Positions 21,040-33,725 of a DNA stretch of 64,000 nt are shown here, piece by piece. Made by a program: the position numbers and the translations under genes. The stretch lies in assembly GCA_029959085.1 (NCBI GenBank), contig JARWIR010000018.1:18413001-18477000 (forward strand). Direction: 5' to 3'. The notes under the pieces were generated by a model. The model saw only the letters and a program-made list of their open reading frames with translations, was not told where the DNA came from and searched no databases. The stretch is from Nemophila menziesii. Lineage: Eukaryota; Streptophyta; Magnoliopsida; Boraginales; Hydrophyllaceae. How positions within the stretch are numbered: position 1 is the stretch's first letter; each line of letters opens with the position of its first letter.

Positions 21040-21365
21040 CGATAAAAATCTTGAGGCGTGTTTGTAATATGTATATTTCGAAAATAAAAATTAAATCTTT
21101 GAGAAAAATCAGTAAATGTTCTCATCCAATATTTCTTTATGGTGAACTCCCAGTATAGAATAAATGTCAGAAGTTATGAAACACTTTAGAACTCTTTCCT
21201 CCCTTTCTTCTCCCTCACACCCAAATAAGCCATTGACACCATAAAATCAACCTTCCAATCTCTAAGTTTTCCTTTACAAACCTCCATAACTCAGATTTCC
21301 CTTTACTCCTCATACTTTCCCTTTCTTTTCCTCTCTCTTCGCTTATCATTTCCTTCCTAATAAAT
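21040..21365. other. Leader-like sequence upstream of the ORF1 relic
   Basis: No gene seen. Pyrimidine-rich text (21200-21360) just before the ATG at 21366 could be the 5' untranslated region of the LINE-type ORF1 relic. Confidence 0.35.
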
Positions 21366-21700
21366 ATGATTTTTTACTCGAGTGATCATCCCTATGCTAA
21401 GGCAGGGGAGCTAGTCATCACTCCTGAAAACAATACCAAATACAAATCAGTGAGTAAGTATAAACTCATAGCTAAACTCTTGGTGAAAGATCACGTAAAT
21501 GTCATCTTCATAAAAAATCAGATTAATAAATATTAGAACCTCAAAGAAGAAGTAGAAACGGAAAATCTAGCCTTAAACACAATACTTATCAAGTTCAAGA
21601 ATGAAGAAGATCAACTCATCGTATGGAATCAGCGTCCGTGGACGATTATGGGTAAACGCCTAACTATTAATCAATACAAAATAGGTACTAAAAATATGTT
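21366..21700 (+). pseudogene. LINE-type ORF1 (DUF4283) relic
   Basis: From ATG 21366 one frame, interrupted by a single TAG at about 21531, reads KLIAKLLVKDHVNVIF and then ILIKFKNEEDQLIVWNQRPW. This follows the pattern of the DUF4283 domain found in plant LINE ORF1 and related zinc-knuckle proteins (L.GK.L...P, F.F..E.D...V...GPW). Coding similarity fades near 21700, where Athila-like 3' sequence begins. No RT of LINE type is present. Confidence 0.55.
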
Positions 21701-23401
21701 GATTATGTGTATAGTAAGCATACGTGTGCATTATTTCTTGAGCATTACTACATGAGACTTTTTAGATATTTATGCTCTAGGATCATTCATTATGTTCTGT
21801 TCTTATTCTCCTCCTACTTCTTCTTCTAGACTACCCTACTGTTCTTTACTTTTATTGTATCGGGACGATACAACTTTGAGTTGGGGGTCTTGATGTCTCC
21901 CTATTTGTGAGGAATTAATCCTACTTGGAGACATCAATTTAGTTGTATTTATTAGTTTATAGGTCGATTTTCACATGATTTAGTACACTTTCCTATTTTG
22001 TGTCTTGAATGGATTATTTATTATTTTTAGAGCATATTGGGTTTAATTATTTATTTAGTGTGAAGCTTTAGAGATATATGGTAATTAATTAGAGTCCAAT
22101 TTGGTTCTAAGAGCTAAAGGAAATAGGATAAACATGGAAATTGAAGATAAGGAAGTAAAAGCTAAAAATATGGAAAAGGAAAAGCTGCCTTAAATCTGAA
22201 TTCCAGCACCTACGACCACAAATCAGCTTATATCTTAAAATAGGTGAGGAATTTGGAGAAATGGTCAAGAGAAAAGTTAAATATCTTTCCAAGACGATGA
22301 ATTTAGACTACTCATTCGCGTCAATCGGATAAGTATTGAAACTGTTAGGACCAAAACAAAAACGGGGTTGATTCCATGTTTTTGGGCTACGAAATTGAGT
22401 TGGGCTAGGAGTCCAATATTTACCTTTTTCCTTCAAGAAAACGATTAGGTCTTCCTATACACTATAAATACAACCTATTATCATTAGAAAAATCATCCTT
22501 GGCCAAACCTTAAGGTCAGGAAGAAGTTATAACACAAGAAGAGAAGTCTGGAAGGAGTTGTGCATCAATTATGTCTTCCTTCAACCTTTAAGTCTGTAAT
22601 TCTTTTTTTTTTTTTTTAGTATGAACTAAATTATATTTAGCTTGAGTTTTAGCATATATGTATGAACCCTAGGTTTTGTTGACATCTATCTAATTTTGGA
22701 ATTCTATGTTTTAAATTGAATTATTGTTTTTATTCTCAGTTTATGTGTTGGATTTTTATTCTGTGATTCTTTGCGGTGTACAACGTATAGGATTACCATC
22801 ATAGTAGTTAAGTAATCATTTACAACGGTATATTTAACTATAGGATTAGCACATAACGTCTAGAATATGGTTTGATCTGACAATTTAGCCTAACTAGATA
22901 GTCATTATGGTTTAGTGTATTGCTATTTAATCAATTGCAGGAAAAGATTGTTAGGTTCTTATTGACACAGGTAAACCCTAAAATTATCTACCTAGCGCAA
23001 CTGAAACCGACTATTGAAATACTATATGATTCACCCTTACATGTTTAGAACGGCAAAACTAGTGGGGATTACTTGCTAATAACTCAAGCTAAACTCTCAT
23101 ACTATCTTCTTTTCTTTTATTTATTTTATGTCTTTAGTTTATTAGTTTAGTTTTCTTATTTAAAAACCAAATAAATATCTATCTATCTCTTCTTTCTACT
23201 TTCTTTTATCTGTTCTAACTCTCATATTTTCACTTGAATATTTGCATAAGTTCTTCTTAACCTTCGTAGTCCCTGAGGAACGAATTCTACTTATTCATTA
23301 AAACTTGCATACGGTCTGTATACTTGCAGAACCGTGCTCAGCTTAGGGTGTTTATTTGCACTTATTTTATACATCTTTTTATCACACCTTAGGCGACACC
23401 A
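21701..23401 (+). mobile_element. Element 3: 3' end of an Athila-like element
   Basis: Only the last 190 bp of the internal region, the polypurine tract (TTGAGTTGGGGGT at 21876-21888) and one LTR remain. The LTR relates to that of element 2 (shared runs such as gcactttcctattttg and agagcatattgggtttaatt). It abuts copia B exactly at 23401/23402, so it inserted into copia B; everything to the left, including the left LTR and the 3' end of copia B, was later lost. Confidence 0.8.
21891..23401 (+). repeat. Element 3 right LTR
   Basis: 1,511 bp, starting TGATGTCTCC and ending GGCGACACCA. Terminal inverted repeat TGATGTCTCC (21891-21900) / GGAGACATCA (21927-21936), 10 perfect pairs. TATAAATA at 22463-22470. 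No paired LTR in the window. Confidence 0.85.
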
Positions 23402-23887
23402 ACATGCTTTGTGTGTTCATGTTGAACGGGATTAATAGACATAGCTATACAAGATTTGCTGTCTGAGTATATAAAAGTTGGATGATTATGAGAAATACCA
23501 TAATCCTGAAGAGCATATAGAAGCCATTGTAATTCACAAGTAGTTGAAGCTAATGCTCTGTAATCAGCCTCCGCGGATGATTTACTTATAGTAGGTTGTT
23601 TTTTGCTTTTCCAAGAGATCAAAGAGTTTCCAACAAAAATACAAAAACCAGTAATACTTCTTCGTGTTTCTATGCAACCGGCCCAATCGCTATCACAAAA
23701 GGCCTTGAGTTTTATCTTTGAGGAAGAAGAAAAAAATATACCTTGACCAGATGTGATTTTGATATAACGCAAGACACGTTGATCTGCATTCCAATGATTC
23801 TTGAAAGGTTTAGATAGGAATTGACTTAAGAAATTAACTGAGTAACTCAAATCAGGTCTAGTAATAGTTAGATACAATAATCTCCCA
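23402..23887 (-). pseudogene. Copia B RNase H region
   Basis: Minus-strand frame with TRPDLSYSVNFLSQF, CDSDWAGCIETRRSITGF (catalytic Asp), SWKSKKQPTISKSSAEADYR (catalytic Glu) and IYSDSKSCIAM, ending HEHTKHV where element 3 begins. The three acidic residues of the copia RNase H active site are all present. An in-frame stop at about 23888-23890 separates it from RT. Confidence 0.9.
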
Positions 23888-24990
23888 ATTTAGCGCCTAT
23901 AGGATGAAGCATCTTCAAGTAAATCAGATGTGTCTTGTGTAAGTTTAAGTGTAGACTCCATAGGAAAGGCAACAGGCTTATCCCCTAATACACCACATTC
24001 ATCTAGAATATCTAAAGCAAAATTTCTATGACATATAGAAGTTCCTTTTCTTGTTCTAGAAACTTCAATACCTAAAAAATACTTGAGTTCTCCAAGGTCC
24101 TTTATAGTGAAGGCAGTATGAAGAAACAGCTTTAATTGATTAATTTTAGATAAAGAAGCACTTGCCACAATTATATCATCCACATAGACAAGAAGAGCAA
24201 TGAAGTATGTGGAAGAACCTTTGATAAAGAGGCCGTAATCACTATTTGAATGTGTGAAACCATAACCTATTAAAGCTGAGGATAGTTTAGCAAACCATTG
24301 TCTGGATGCTTGTTTTAGACCATATAAGCTTTTGGTTAATCTGCAGACTGAGTTGGGAGGAGCATCAAGGCCTGGAGGTATAGTCATATACACTTCTTCT
24401 TCAAAATATACATGAAGAAAAGCATTGTTGACATCTAGCTGATGAAGTTGCCAATTATGTATAGAAGTTAAGGCAAGCAATAGCCTTATTGAAGTGAGTT
24501 TTGCTACAGGAGAGAAGGTGTCAAAGAAATCCAAACCTTCTTGTTGATTATAAAATTTTGCAACTAGCCTAGCTTTATATCTCTCAAGACTACCATCAGC
24601 CTTGTATCTAAGTTTAAAAACCCATTTAGAGCCAATGGGATTCATAGTATCTGATAATGGAACAACTATCCATGTGTTGTTACTTTGTAGAGCTTGAAGT
24701 TCAGTGTTAATAGCCTCCATCCATTCAGGATATTTTGCAGCTTGTTTGTAGGTCTGTGGCTCAGTAAGTACACTTATAGAAGCTACAAAATGTCTATAAT
24801 TCTCTGAAAGTTGGTTAGTACAAAGAGAATCACTGATAGGATAGACTATACCTTGTAAATGAGGAGCAGAAATACTTGAAGATGAGTGAGAAGTGCATAG
24901 AGAAGTGAAGTGACATATGTAATCTTTTAGATAGGCTGAGCTTGGCGAGTTCTTGTAGGTTTAGTAGGTTGAGGTTGTTCAATAGTCAGA
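23888..24990 (-). pseudogene. Copia B reverse transcriptase
   Basis: The frame 24720-23890 covers most of the RVT_2 domain: [30 protein letters not shown] (catalytic Asp), SLYGLKQASRQW and the active-site box LLVYVDDIIVAS near 24192. The RT catalytic aspartates are kept. Upstream linker sequence to about 24990 is present in a broken frame. Confidence 0.92.
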
Positions 24991-25030
24991 TATTATGTAG
25001 AGGTTGATGGTGAGGATAAAACTTTTCCGT

Positions 25031-26261
25031 CTAAGTCCAAGAATTTGTCTGTGGTTGGGGGAAACAACAATGTATGAGGGAAATAAAGGGTTTCTTGGTA
25101 GAAATGTCTAGCAACTTATAGCCTTTAACAGCTAGAGGATAGCTCAAGAAGATACATTTTACTGCTCTAACATCAAACTTTGATCTTCCTTGTTGAAGTG
25201 TAGAAGCAAAGCAAAGAGAACCAAAGACTCTGAGATGGCTTAAAAAGGGTTGTTTGTTATAAAGCATCTGATATGGAGATAAGTTGTTTAATAAAGGTGT
25301 AGGTAGCCGATTTATGAGGTAAGCTACAGTAATAATAGACTCATCCTAAAATTTTAAAGGTAAATTTGATTGAAACATAAGAGCACAAGTAATTGTAAGA
25401 AGATGTTGATTTTTTCTCTCAACAAGGCCATTTTGCTGAGGTGTCTCAACACAAGACAATTAGTGAACAATACCATAAGGTGGGTAAAAGTTTGGGAGTA
25501 CAAATTCCATTCCATTATCTGATCTGAGCTGTTTGATTTTGAGTTTGAACTGAGTTAGAATTAGATTATAAAAGTGTAAGATGTGAGTTTTGACTTCAGA
25601 CTTATGCTTCATTAGATATATCCAAGTACAACGTGTAAAATCATCTAATATAGTTAGGAAAAAACGATTTTCTGAGTAAGAAATTTTCTTAAAAGGTCCC
25701 CATATGTTACAATGTATCAAATCAAAACAAGAAGAATATTTATTCTAAGATATAGGAAAAAATAATTTTCTTTGCTTTGCATAATGACAAGTGTCACAGA
25801 CATTAAAATTTAGAAATGAAATAGTAGGTTCTATAGCTCTAAGTGCAGAAAGTTTAGCTGCAGAAGGATGACCAGTCTTGAGTGTCAAAGGTCAAATTTC
25901 TGAGTAGAGACTGAGAATGAATATGGTGTTTGTATTGGTGTTTGGAGGTAATATAGACCACACTTCTCATATGCAATCCTAATCATCCTCTTTGTCCTTG
26001 TATCCTGTAATTCACAATGTGATAAAGAGAAATAAACTGATATATTAACAGCTTTAGTCAATTGAGAAATAGAGAGCAAATTGTGTTTGAACAAAGGATA
26101 CAAAGAACATTTGTCAATGTAATGAAGTCGTTGAGCTTTATACTTCCTTTGTGAGTTGAAGAAAGAATAGTGCCATTAGGTAGAGAAACAGGTATATTTA
26201 CTCTAATATATCCATTAGTATAGAGTGTTGGTGAAAAAATTAAATGATATGTAGCACCCAT
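25031..26261 (-). pseudogene. Copia B protease and integrase, frame-broken
   Basis: In order on the minus strand: a protease tail (GATYHL near 26255, IPVSLPNGTI), the GAG-pre-integrase segment (HNLLSISQLTKA near 26090), the integrase core with DDFTRCTWIYLM (about 25643) and LRSDNGMEF (about 25510), then [12 protein letters not shown] near 25220. Stops and shifts lie between each block, so no integrase could be made. The second catalytic Asp (in SDNG) is present; the core after it is degraded. Confidence 0.85.
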
Positions 26262-26399
26262 ACCAAGAATCTAACAAGAAAGATTTGTAGAATTACCTTC
26301 TTGGATTGAAACTTTATGAACAACTGGAGTTGTTTCAGAGGACCCATGAGCCAAGGATATTAGTTTTCCTATTTCTGCAGGAGTGAATGCATAAGAGTT

Positions 26400-27344
26400 G
26401 AAGTTCTTGGCTTCTTGATCACGTTCATCAGTTCTATTACACAATCAGCTTTGGAATTACTTTGATTGACGTGTTTGCCTTTAGGACCATTCCATCCAAC
26501 AGGATAACCATGTAATTGGAAGCATTTTTCAATTGTATGTCCTGTGTATCCGCAATGAGTGCATAAAATCCTCCCTTTGTCACCATAGTAACTCGACTAT
26601 GAGACATTCTTTGAATAGAATGTGTGAGATGAAGTGTTACCAATAGTATTGGTGAGGAGCCTCTGACTTTCTTCTTGGAGTAACATAGCATACACATAAT
26701 TTATTTTTGGTAAAGGATCCATAAGTAAAATTTGACTCTTAACTGCAGAGTATGACTCAGTTAAACCGATCAGAAACTTGATCACAAAGTCATATTAATG
26801 TCTTTCATTGAGGATATCAAGGATCTTGCAAGTACATTGACGCATATGACCACAATTACATGTAGGCAAGGGACGAAAATGTGCATATTCATCCCAAATA
26901 GACTTGAATTTAGCAAAGTACTCAGATATAGAAGAGGAGTTTTGAGTGATTGAGCTGAGAGATTTTTCAAGATGAAAAACACGAGTGCCATTGCTTTTGA
27001 AAAACTAGTTTTAATCTCGTCATAGAGATCATATGCATAATTAACATAAAGTAAACTACCACGAATTTCTTTAGAAATAGAGTTGAGGAGGCAGGAAACT
27101 ACCAAGTTATTAGCTCGAATTTAAGCTAAGAAGAGTGAGAGGCCTGTTAATGGCGGTTGATAAATGTCACATTGATGAATCCAAGCTTGTTCTTGACTGA
27201 GAGTGAAATTTCAATAGCTCTCGCCCAACAAAGGTAATTGTCACCACTTAAAACCTCAAAAACTAGAGAAACTCCTGTGTTCTCACTAGGATGAATGTAG
27301 TACGGACTTGAGAGATTTTCTATAACTGTAGTTTGTTGCCCCAT
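26400..27344 (-). pseudogene. Copia B gag
   Basis: Starts at ATG 27344 (MGQQTTVIE), with the copia N-terminal segment YYIHPSENTGVSL and LSGDNYLCWARAIEISL. Helical gag sequence follows in shifted frames (27105-26782, 26785-26597). A CCHC knuckle can be read near 26560-26530, again out of frame with the previous block. Confidence 0.82.
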
Positions 27345-27384
27345 AGCTGAGAAAAAGATTTAGCAGATACGGAAAGGATTGTCG

Positions 27385-27394
27385 TCTGATACCA
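27385..27394 (-). other. Copia B primer binding site (initiator tRNA-Met)
   Basis: Minus strand TGGTATCAGA, complementary to the 3' end of plant initiator tRNA-Met and typical of copia elements. It lies directly beside the LTR terminal CA (27395). Confidence 0.88.
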
Positions 27395-27700
27395 TGTTAA
27401 ATTGTAGAACAAGAAGCTTCAAGAATCCATTGAAGAGGAAGCAAGAAATATTGCAGAGAAAGATAAGAGAGATAGAAGAGAGAAAAATTCAATCGTATTA
27501 AGTAAAAGAGAAAATAGAATTGTACATTTATATAGCTATCTATTGTAGCTTGCTCACTAAGCTAAGAATCTATTCTAACAGATTTCTAACTACCTTTTCA
27601 ACTATTTACAAAATGGTCCCTGTAGTTCTATTTCTTGGATGTCTTTTGTATTTCTTTTTCTTCAACTTGCTTTGCTGTATTCCAAGAGTTACCACCTCCA
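27395..27700 (-). repeat. Copia B 5' LTR (outer end approximate)
   Basis: On the minus strand the LTR ends ...TACAATTTAACA at 27395. A TATATAAA box is at 27527-27534. The outer end is placed near 27700 because LEA-2-like coding sequence begins there. With no partner LTR the end cannot be fixed, so the length is an estimate. Confidence 0.6.
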
Positions 27701-27704
27701 AATC

Positions 27705-28156
27705 GTGTAGACACTCATGTGTCGCGTAGCCGCCATATTCTTGATTGTTTTACTCATGATGGGATGTGTAAGCATTATCCTTTGGGTTCTACTCTACCCT
27801 CGGATACCTATAGTCCAAATCTCCTCTGCCACCTTTTCACCGCTTGTTGTTGAAAACACCACAGTCTGCGCCAATTGCAACCTCACAGTGTTAATCACAA
27901 ACGTTAACCCTATTGTATCAGAGGCACGATGTGATTCTCGCACAAACCATTTCGCCACCCTTCTTCCAGCCCAATAAAAAGCACACATATTTTGAAACAA
28001 ACTTTAACATGACCTATGTTAATGTAGGAAATGAGGCCATTCAAGGAGGATCTGAGTGGTGATGGGTTGATTACCTTTGGAGTTAAGATCGCGTCTCTGA
28101 TTAGTAAAGTTTGTAAGGTTGTAAGGTTATGCTCTGATGAAAAACAAACAAAGTAA
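27705..28156 (+). pseudogene. LEA-2 / NHL family pseudogene
   Basis: A membrane helix (VAAIFLIVLLMMGCVSIILW, about 27726-27785) is followed by YPRIPIVQISSATFSPLVVE and CNLTVLITNVNP. This is the arrangement of plant LEA-2/NDR1-HIN1-like proteins: N-terminal transmembrane segment, then a beta-sandwich. The frame breaks near 27975; LITFGVKIASLISKVCKV near 28065-28125 in another frame fits the C-terminal strands. The 5' end is missing at the copia B junction. Family is inferred from pattern; membrane defence or stress role is known only for relatives. Confidence 0.55.
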
Positions 28157-29578
28157 GTAATATCAATAAAGGTAATGATGTTACTTACATCTGATTTCTT
28201 CTGACTCAGATGTTTAACTCTGGTAATCTAATTCATATTATAATAAATACTGTATCATCATAAAAATTGTATCATCAGATAGAGAAAGAGTAGGAGAATC
28301 CATTAATGATGAAATTTATTTGATAATAATATATTTATTTACATAGAAAGGAAGTTGAGTTTTATTGGAACCAAACTCTTAAGAGGGGAGGTTTTGAAAA
28401 ACCTTGTGAGCAAAGTAATACAACGTTAACTTTGTTTTTAAGAGGAACAATTCTTCTATTCAATATTGAATGATTTTATACCAGTTATATTAATATACAT
28501 ACCCCATGTTTTAAACTTGTAAAAGTAACTGAATTATTAATATAATGACATGTGTTTTGTTATAATGATCAATAGTTGTGATTGAATATTGGACCATTGG
28601 ATGAAAGTCTTACCCTTTTAAGAGATATTAAATAGTTGAGTAATGATAGAATGAATTTTGCATAAAGAAAATAGCAAAAACAAACCACAAGGGTGACCAT
28701 TAACCATAAAGTTATAAATACAATACACTCTCATAAAATTAAAAAAGTAAATGTAATAAAGAAACCCAGTCATACACAAGAGTATTTAATTTTAATATAA
28801 TTTTTTTAAATAAACCAATAATTAGTATTTTTATAATAAAAAAATGGTAACTAACGTATGAATCAAAGAATGTGTAGTGCAACCAGTAACCTCCATAATG
28901 TATACTTGTGTTTATTTTTTTAATAAATTAAAACCACTGGCAAAAAAATATTCAGTTTAAAAAAAGAGAAATTATAATATATATCATCTATTCCTAAGAT
29001 CATCTCATGGAGAAATTGATTCTATTTTTCAGTCGAATAAATTAATTAGTAATTGAGAAAGAAAATTAAAAATCATATTAAATTTAAATAAATAGAAATA
29101 ATACCTTATGAAATAACTTGTTTGTGGATCTTTGATTGAAATGTCATGACCATCGATCTAATATTATATTAAAGAAGAATCCTTAACATGGACAGTCGCC
29201 TAATTCAGGAAGAAGATAAAGTAGATGGAGATATATTTATGATGCAAAGTATAATGTATAATGTAAATAAATATATTGTATTGTAAAATATAGTGAAAGT
29301 GACGGCTATATTAGATATCAGATATATGTAAAAAAGAGTAGCGGCTAGGGTTTGTAATGGAAGAAACATTATTGACTATGGCTATTATTGGACCCAGATT
29401 TATAAGCTTATTGATAATTCTACATAAATCCATTTACAAGACTAATTTATAACACTAAATATATCATCCAAAAATTATTAGTTAAATAATATTATAAAAA
29501 GACTACTTATTTGTCAAATAAAAAATTTAACTATCCAAAATAAAATAAGACATATTAAATTCTAATTTTTTAGTCAAC
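28157..29578. other. AT-rich intergenic, nothing recognised
   Basis: About 1.4 kb of AT-rich sequence with many short stops on both strands. No repeat boundary, RNA gene or coding pattern seen. Confidence 0.5.
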
Positions 29579-29586
29579 TTTCTTAT

Positions 29587-30070
29587 CAGGGCCGGTCCTG
29601 GGGAGAGGCTAAGGAGACCATGGTCTTGGGCCCCTCCCCAACTCATATAATTTTTGGGGACCCCCTTTGAAGGCCCAATTTTTGTTATATAAGTATAAGT
29701 TTTTTTTTATTTATTAAAAAGGTCTAATTTTAGCTCATTTAAAATGAAAAAAAATGTTAAGACTGTATTTTTAATTAAAGAAATATTTAAGTAAGTGGTT
29801 ACTTGTTAATTTTATTTTACTAATTAAATTGTTGACTAAAAAGAGATTAAGATATTTTTTTTCTGTTAAAATTTATTTGATTATTTTTTTATTATATTTT
29901 AAATTTATTGATTTTATTTTATATCGCGAAGATTCGTATCTTCTATGTGATTGATAAAATTATAACTTGTACCCCTTTATTAGTTTTCTGCTTACTATTC
30001 CTTACAACTTTTTTAAGGGCTCATTTTTTTAAGTTTGCCTTAGGCCCCCGAAATGTCAGGACCGGCCCTG
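29587..30070. mobile_element. hAT-type MITE
   Basis: Perfect 14-bp terminal inverted repeats CAGGGCCGGTCCTG (29587-29600; inverted at 30057-30070), flanked by 8-bp duplications TTTCTTAT / TTTTTTAT that differ at one base. Length 484 bp. An 8-bp duplication and CAGGG ends fit hAT. Subterminal gggcccc / ggcccccg blocks also pair. No transposase. Confidence 0.88.
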
Positions 30071-30489
30071 TTTTTTATTATATAGGAATTCGGTACATTA
30101 TTTGGTATGAATCATCAAATTCATACCACATTGTGAAAGAATTTTTTTTTTTGGGCCTAACCCATATTATGGGTGCCCATAAGGGGCTAGCCTGACCCAA
30201 TGTGGTAGTTATTATCTTAATAACTAGTATATAAATAAGTTCAAGGAGATTATTTCATTTTTTAGAATATCAGACACATATCAGATACGTTTCTTTTAAT
30301 TATCTGTTTTATGCTTGAAAGACACAAATTAATCATCTCTCAAAATCTCTTTAACAAATTGAATCCAGTGGCATTTATGTTGTGGAATAGCAATCTTCTT
30401 CATCAAGTAAGTGGATTCAACACCAGAAGCATTTCGATTCATAATTCCGCCTAAAAGGTTTGTCTAGAAACCTTTAAATTTCTTACATA

Positions 30490-30501
30490 TGGTATACGAG
30501 C
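30490..30501 (+). other. Degenerate tRNA-iMet primer site, copia C
   Basis: TGGTATACGAGC against the copia consensus TGGTATCAGAGC, two mismatches. It implies the 5' LTR ends at about 30489. Confidence 0.5.
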
Positions 30502-32713
30502 ACAGTATTCGTTGTTTTTAAATGTTTTTCTGTGTAGAAAATGCATATATACATGTATGTATACTATATCTTGTGTATAATTTTATTATATGGGGTTTTT
30601 GTGAAAGTCATTTAAACTGAATAAATGTATAGATTTGTATTATATTTTAAATAAGGAACGCGGTGATGAAAATTTCGGCAAAAACAAACTTAAAACAAAA
30701 AAGATACGTTTTTTTGAAATTTTTTAATGGAGTTTTTGGTTTTGGACTGCTGAAGAAGACGACATTAAACGCCATCATTTTGATATATCGTATTCACAAA
30801 AAAAAGTTGTTCTTTTTGTAAACACTGAGTTTCAAACCGTAGACCATAAAGTTGTCAATAAATATGTAATTCTGCTGCGCTGCTTTCTGTTTTTAGACTA
30901 AGTGGCGAAATTGTTTAATTTGTCTGACATTTTGTTAAGAAAATGAAAACATTTTAACAGAACTATAACCACCCGGCTGTCTACATTGTTTGGTCATGTG
31001 TATCATGTTTTTTATTTTTTAACCACAAATCTTTTAAGTATCATTTTTTTTTAAGATTGGCCACCAAATGACATAAGACATGTATTGTACCCTTAGGTTT
31101 TGCGTTCGTTGAAGTAAAAAACCAAATACCATTTGGTAGTTATGTGAATCAAACTAACAATCTCTAGCCACTTTATGTAGTGCAGCTAATCGCTAGGCTG
31201 CTACTGTTTTTTGATTAATTATTGTTCTTGTTCGATATCATTATATACATTATGTATGTTGTCATTTAGGTTTTTAAAGGGGTTATTTTATCATGTTTAA
31301 TACATATGCATATATTTTTAACTTATAAACATGTGTACTTACGATCTTATTGTGCTAAACATGAAATTAATTTTTGTGTATAAAATGAGTTACTCATGCC
31401 TTCACATGACCCAATAAATGTGAATATCTAGATATTTTATATGAGTTAATTAGTATATCTTAAATGTGTTTGATACATGAATTGTTAGTTTATATAATAT
31501 ATTTTGTCAACTGTATATGTAAATATTCAAATTTGGGTTACTGTATGGATAAGTTTATTCCATAACCTCTAGATCATATGGGTCTAATGTATTCAATCTT
31601 AATTGATTGTATTGGAATAGTGGAAGTTCTGTAGAGAACTTAGCATTTTGTCTTGATGAAATTTAATTATAATTAAATAAACAAAAGTATGTTGATTAAT
31701 GATTGGGAACATAGTGAACTTTCTGTTTTACTTCTTTGTTTTCTATTTACGAGTTCAATTTTCATTTTGAGACAATAGTATCATTGAATATATTTTATAT
31801 ATTCATGAAAGTCTCTAGATATACTAGAAAATGGCTATGAGTAACATGATTTTAACCTTTAGAGAAAGGACAAGGATGAATGGTGATATAACTATACCCT
31901 ATGAGAAATCGAGCTACACTGAGTACTCGAGGAACTAGAATTTGAGGTTGTAAATAATGTGATGTTTGACCTTGAGGAAGGCTTCTGATTCATCACACGA
32001 CTAACATATTGACTTATCAAGTTTTAAGGTAGAAATACTCTATTAATAAAGAAATATTGATAAGTTATATGAATGAATTAGTGTATGAGTATTACAAGTA
32101 TCCTAGAACTTATGATATGTGGGAACACTCTTAAGGAGATGATCAAGGATACTAGCATGTTGATGTTGCATTAGTGGACATGAACGATTATACTCATAAA
32201 AAGACACATGGTTATGTCATTTAATACATCTAAGGGCGATGATTAAAGTGACTAGAACAATCTAGACATCTGGTGATATCCTCAATTATGAACAATAAAT
32301 TCAAGTGATCATCAATCTCTTTCAAATAATTTGAAGTATTAAAAAGTTAATGACTCATAATAACATCAATACGTTTGATGATGCTACTTGTGTTGTACTC
32401 AAGAATGAGTGTATTTGAGGTTTTTTGACCTCATACTTGAACATATATTACTGAGTCTAGATCTCATACAGAAATCCAGTATAGAGCAAGAGGATTGAAA
32501 GAAAAAGGGTGATATATCTGGTTCTAAGAAGATCAACATCAACAGTCACAAGAAAATAAAGTATGATTATAAGAAATAAAAGAGTAAGATAAGATGCTAC
32601 ATTTTGACAAGTTCTGTCACTTAGCTTGCGAGCGTGGTATAGTATCACTATCTTCTTCTTATGATTTTTGCATCTATTGCTAGCACCATGTTGCTAATTG
32701 ATCTTATTTTATG

Positions 32714-32755
32714 TGGATTTTGGACTTAGGAGCAATAGACCTTGTGACAAGAGAT
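32714..32755 (+). pseudogene. Copia C protease remnant
   Basis: WILDLGAIDLVTRD reads in one frame and then a stop. This is the copia protease active-site pattern (W..D.GA..H.T) with the usual DSG serine replaced by leucine. Short but characteristic, and in the right place relative to the other blocks. Confidence 0.55.
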
Positions 32756-32934
32756 TGAGAAACCTATATAGTATACCATGAATGTAAATTTAGTTTGTAT
32801 AAGATGGATATATTTAGATGACAACAATAATGTTGAAGTCAATGGTTTTGCACAAGTAGTTGAGCTTGCTAAGTAATCAAACCTTGTATCTACATGATAT
32901 CTTAGGTGTACAATTTTTTGGCATGATTTAGTCT

Positions 32935-33725
32935 AGGGGTGGAAATCGGAAGGAACGGATCGGAAAAAGGGTATTTTGGAAAAATTCCAATTATTTTCGG
33001 AATAGATTTTTTCCGGTCCAATTCCTATCCAACTTTTCGGAACTGGGAAAAACAATTCCTAATTCGGAAATTCGAAAATTCGAAAATTTCGGCACGGAAA
33101 TTTCGGAACTTTTGGTTCGGAACTTTGGGTTGGAATTTCGAAACTTTTGGTTCAAAAATTGCGGAACTAAGAGTTATAAATCGAAACAATAGTTTAAAAC
33201 TTACACGAAGAGTAACCGTAGTAAAAAACTAAACTTATAAAACTTACACGAAGAGTACAATAGCTAATAATTAAAATTAAGTTTTACATGAAGTAACAAA
33301 ATAAAGGTAGGTAAGAAAATAATGCTAAACCACTGTTACTTTTCCAATTAATGAAAAAACAAATATTGCAAAAATGTCTCGAAAAATGATCCTGCAATAT
33401 TACATGTTTCAAGCACCGAAGAAACATACCATTGATTTTCATGTTTCAAATACTCCATGCAATATTATTTTGAAATATAATTTATACTTCGGTAATATAA
33501 TTCAAAAATAAAATTGGATCGGAAATATAATTCGGAAATAAAATCAGATCGGAAAACCCAAAAATTTCGGAAATATATATGTAGTTCCAATTCCGATCTG
33601 ATTTTTTCAGAAAAATAGGAAATCGGAATTTCGGAATTTCAGAATCTTAAAAATCTGTTCCAAAATCGGAATTTTCGGATCGGAAAAGTCGGAAATCAGA
33701 AATTTCGGATCCGATTTCCACCCCT
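32935..33725. mobile_element. Mutator-type MITE within copia C
   Basis: Terminal inverted repeats AGGGGTGGAAATCGG (32935-32949) and its complement (33711-33725) are flanked by 10-bp imperfect duplications GATTTAGTCT / AATTTGGTCT. The 791-bp interior is saturated with ggaaattcgg words on both strands and can fold back on itself. No transposase. The 9-10 bp duplication suggests Mutator-like mobilisation. Confidence 0.75.

Larger units (their letters stand above)
23402..27700 (-). mobile_element. Copia B: truncated Ty1/copia element
   Basis: Minus-strand order from the right: LTR (to 27395), tRNA-iMet primer site, gag, protease, integrase, RT, RNase H. The end of RNase H and the 3' LTR are missing because element 3 interrupts at 23402. 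Frames are broken repeatedly but domain identity stays clear, so it is moderately old. Confidence 0.9.
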
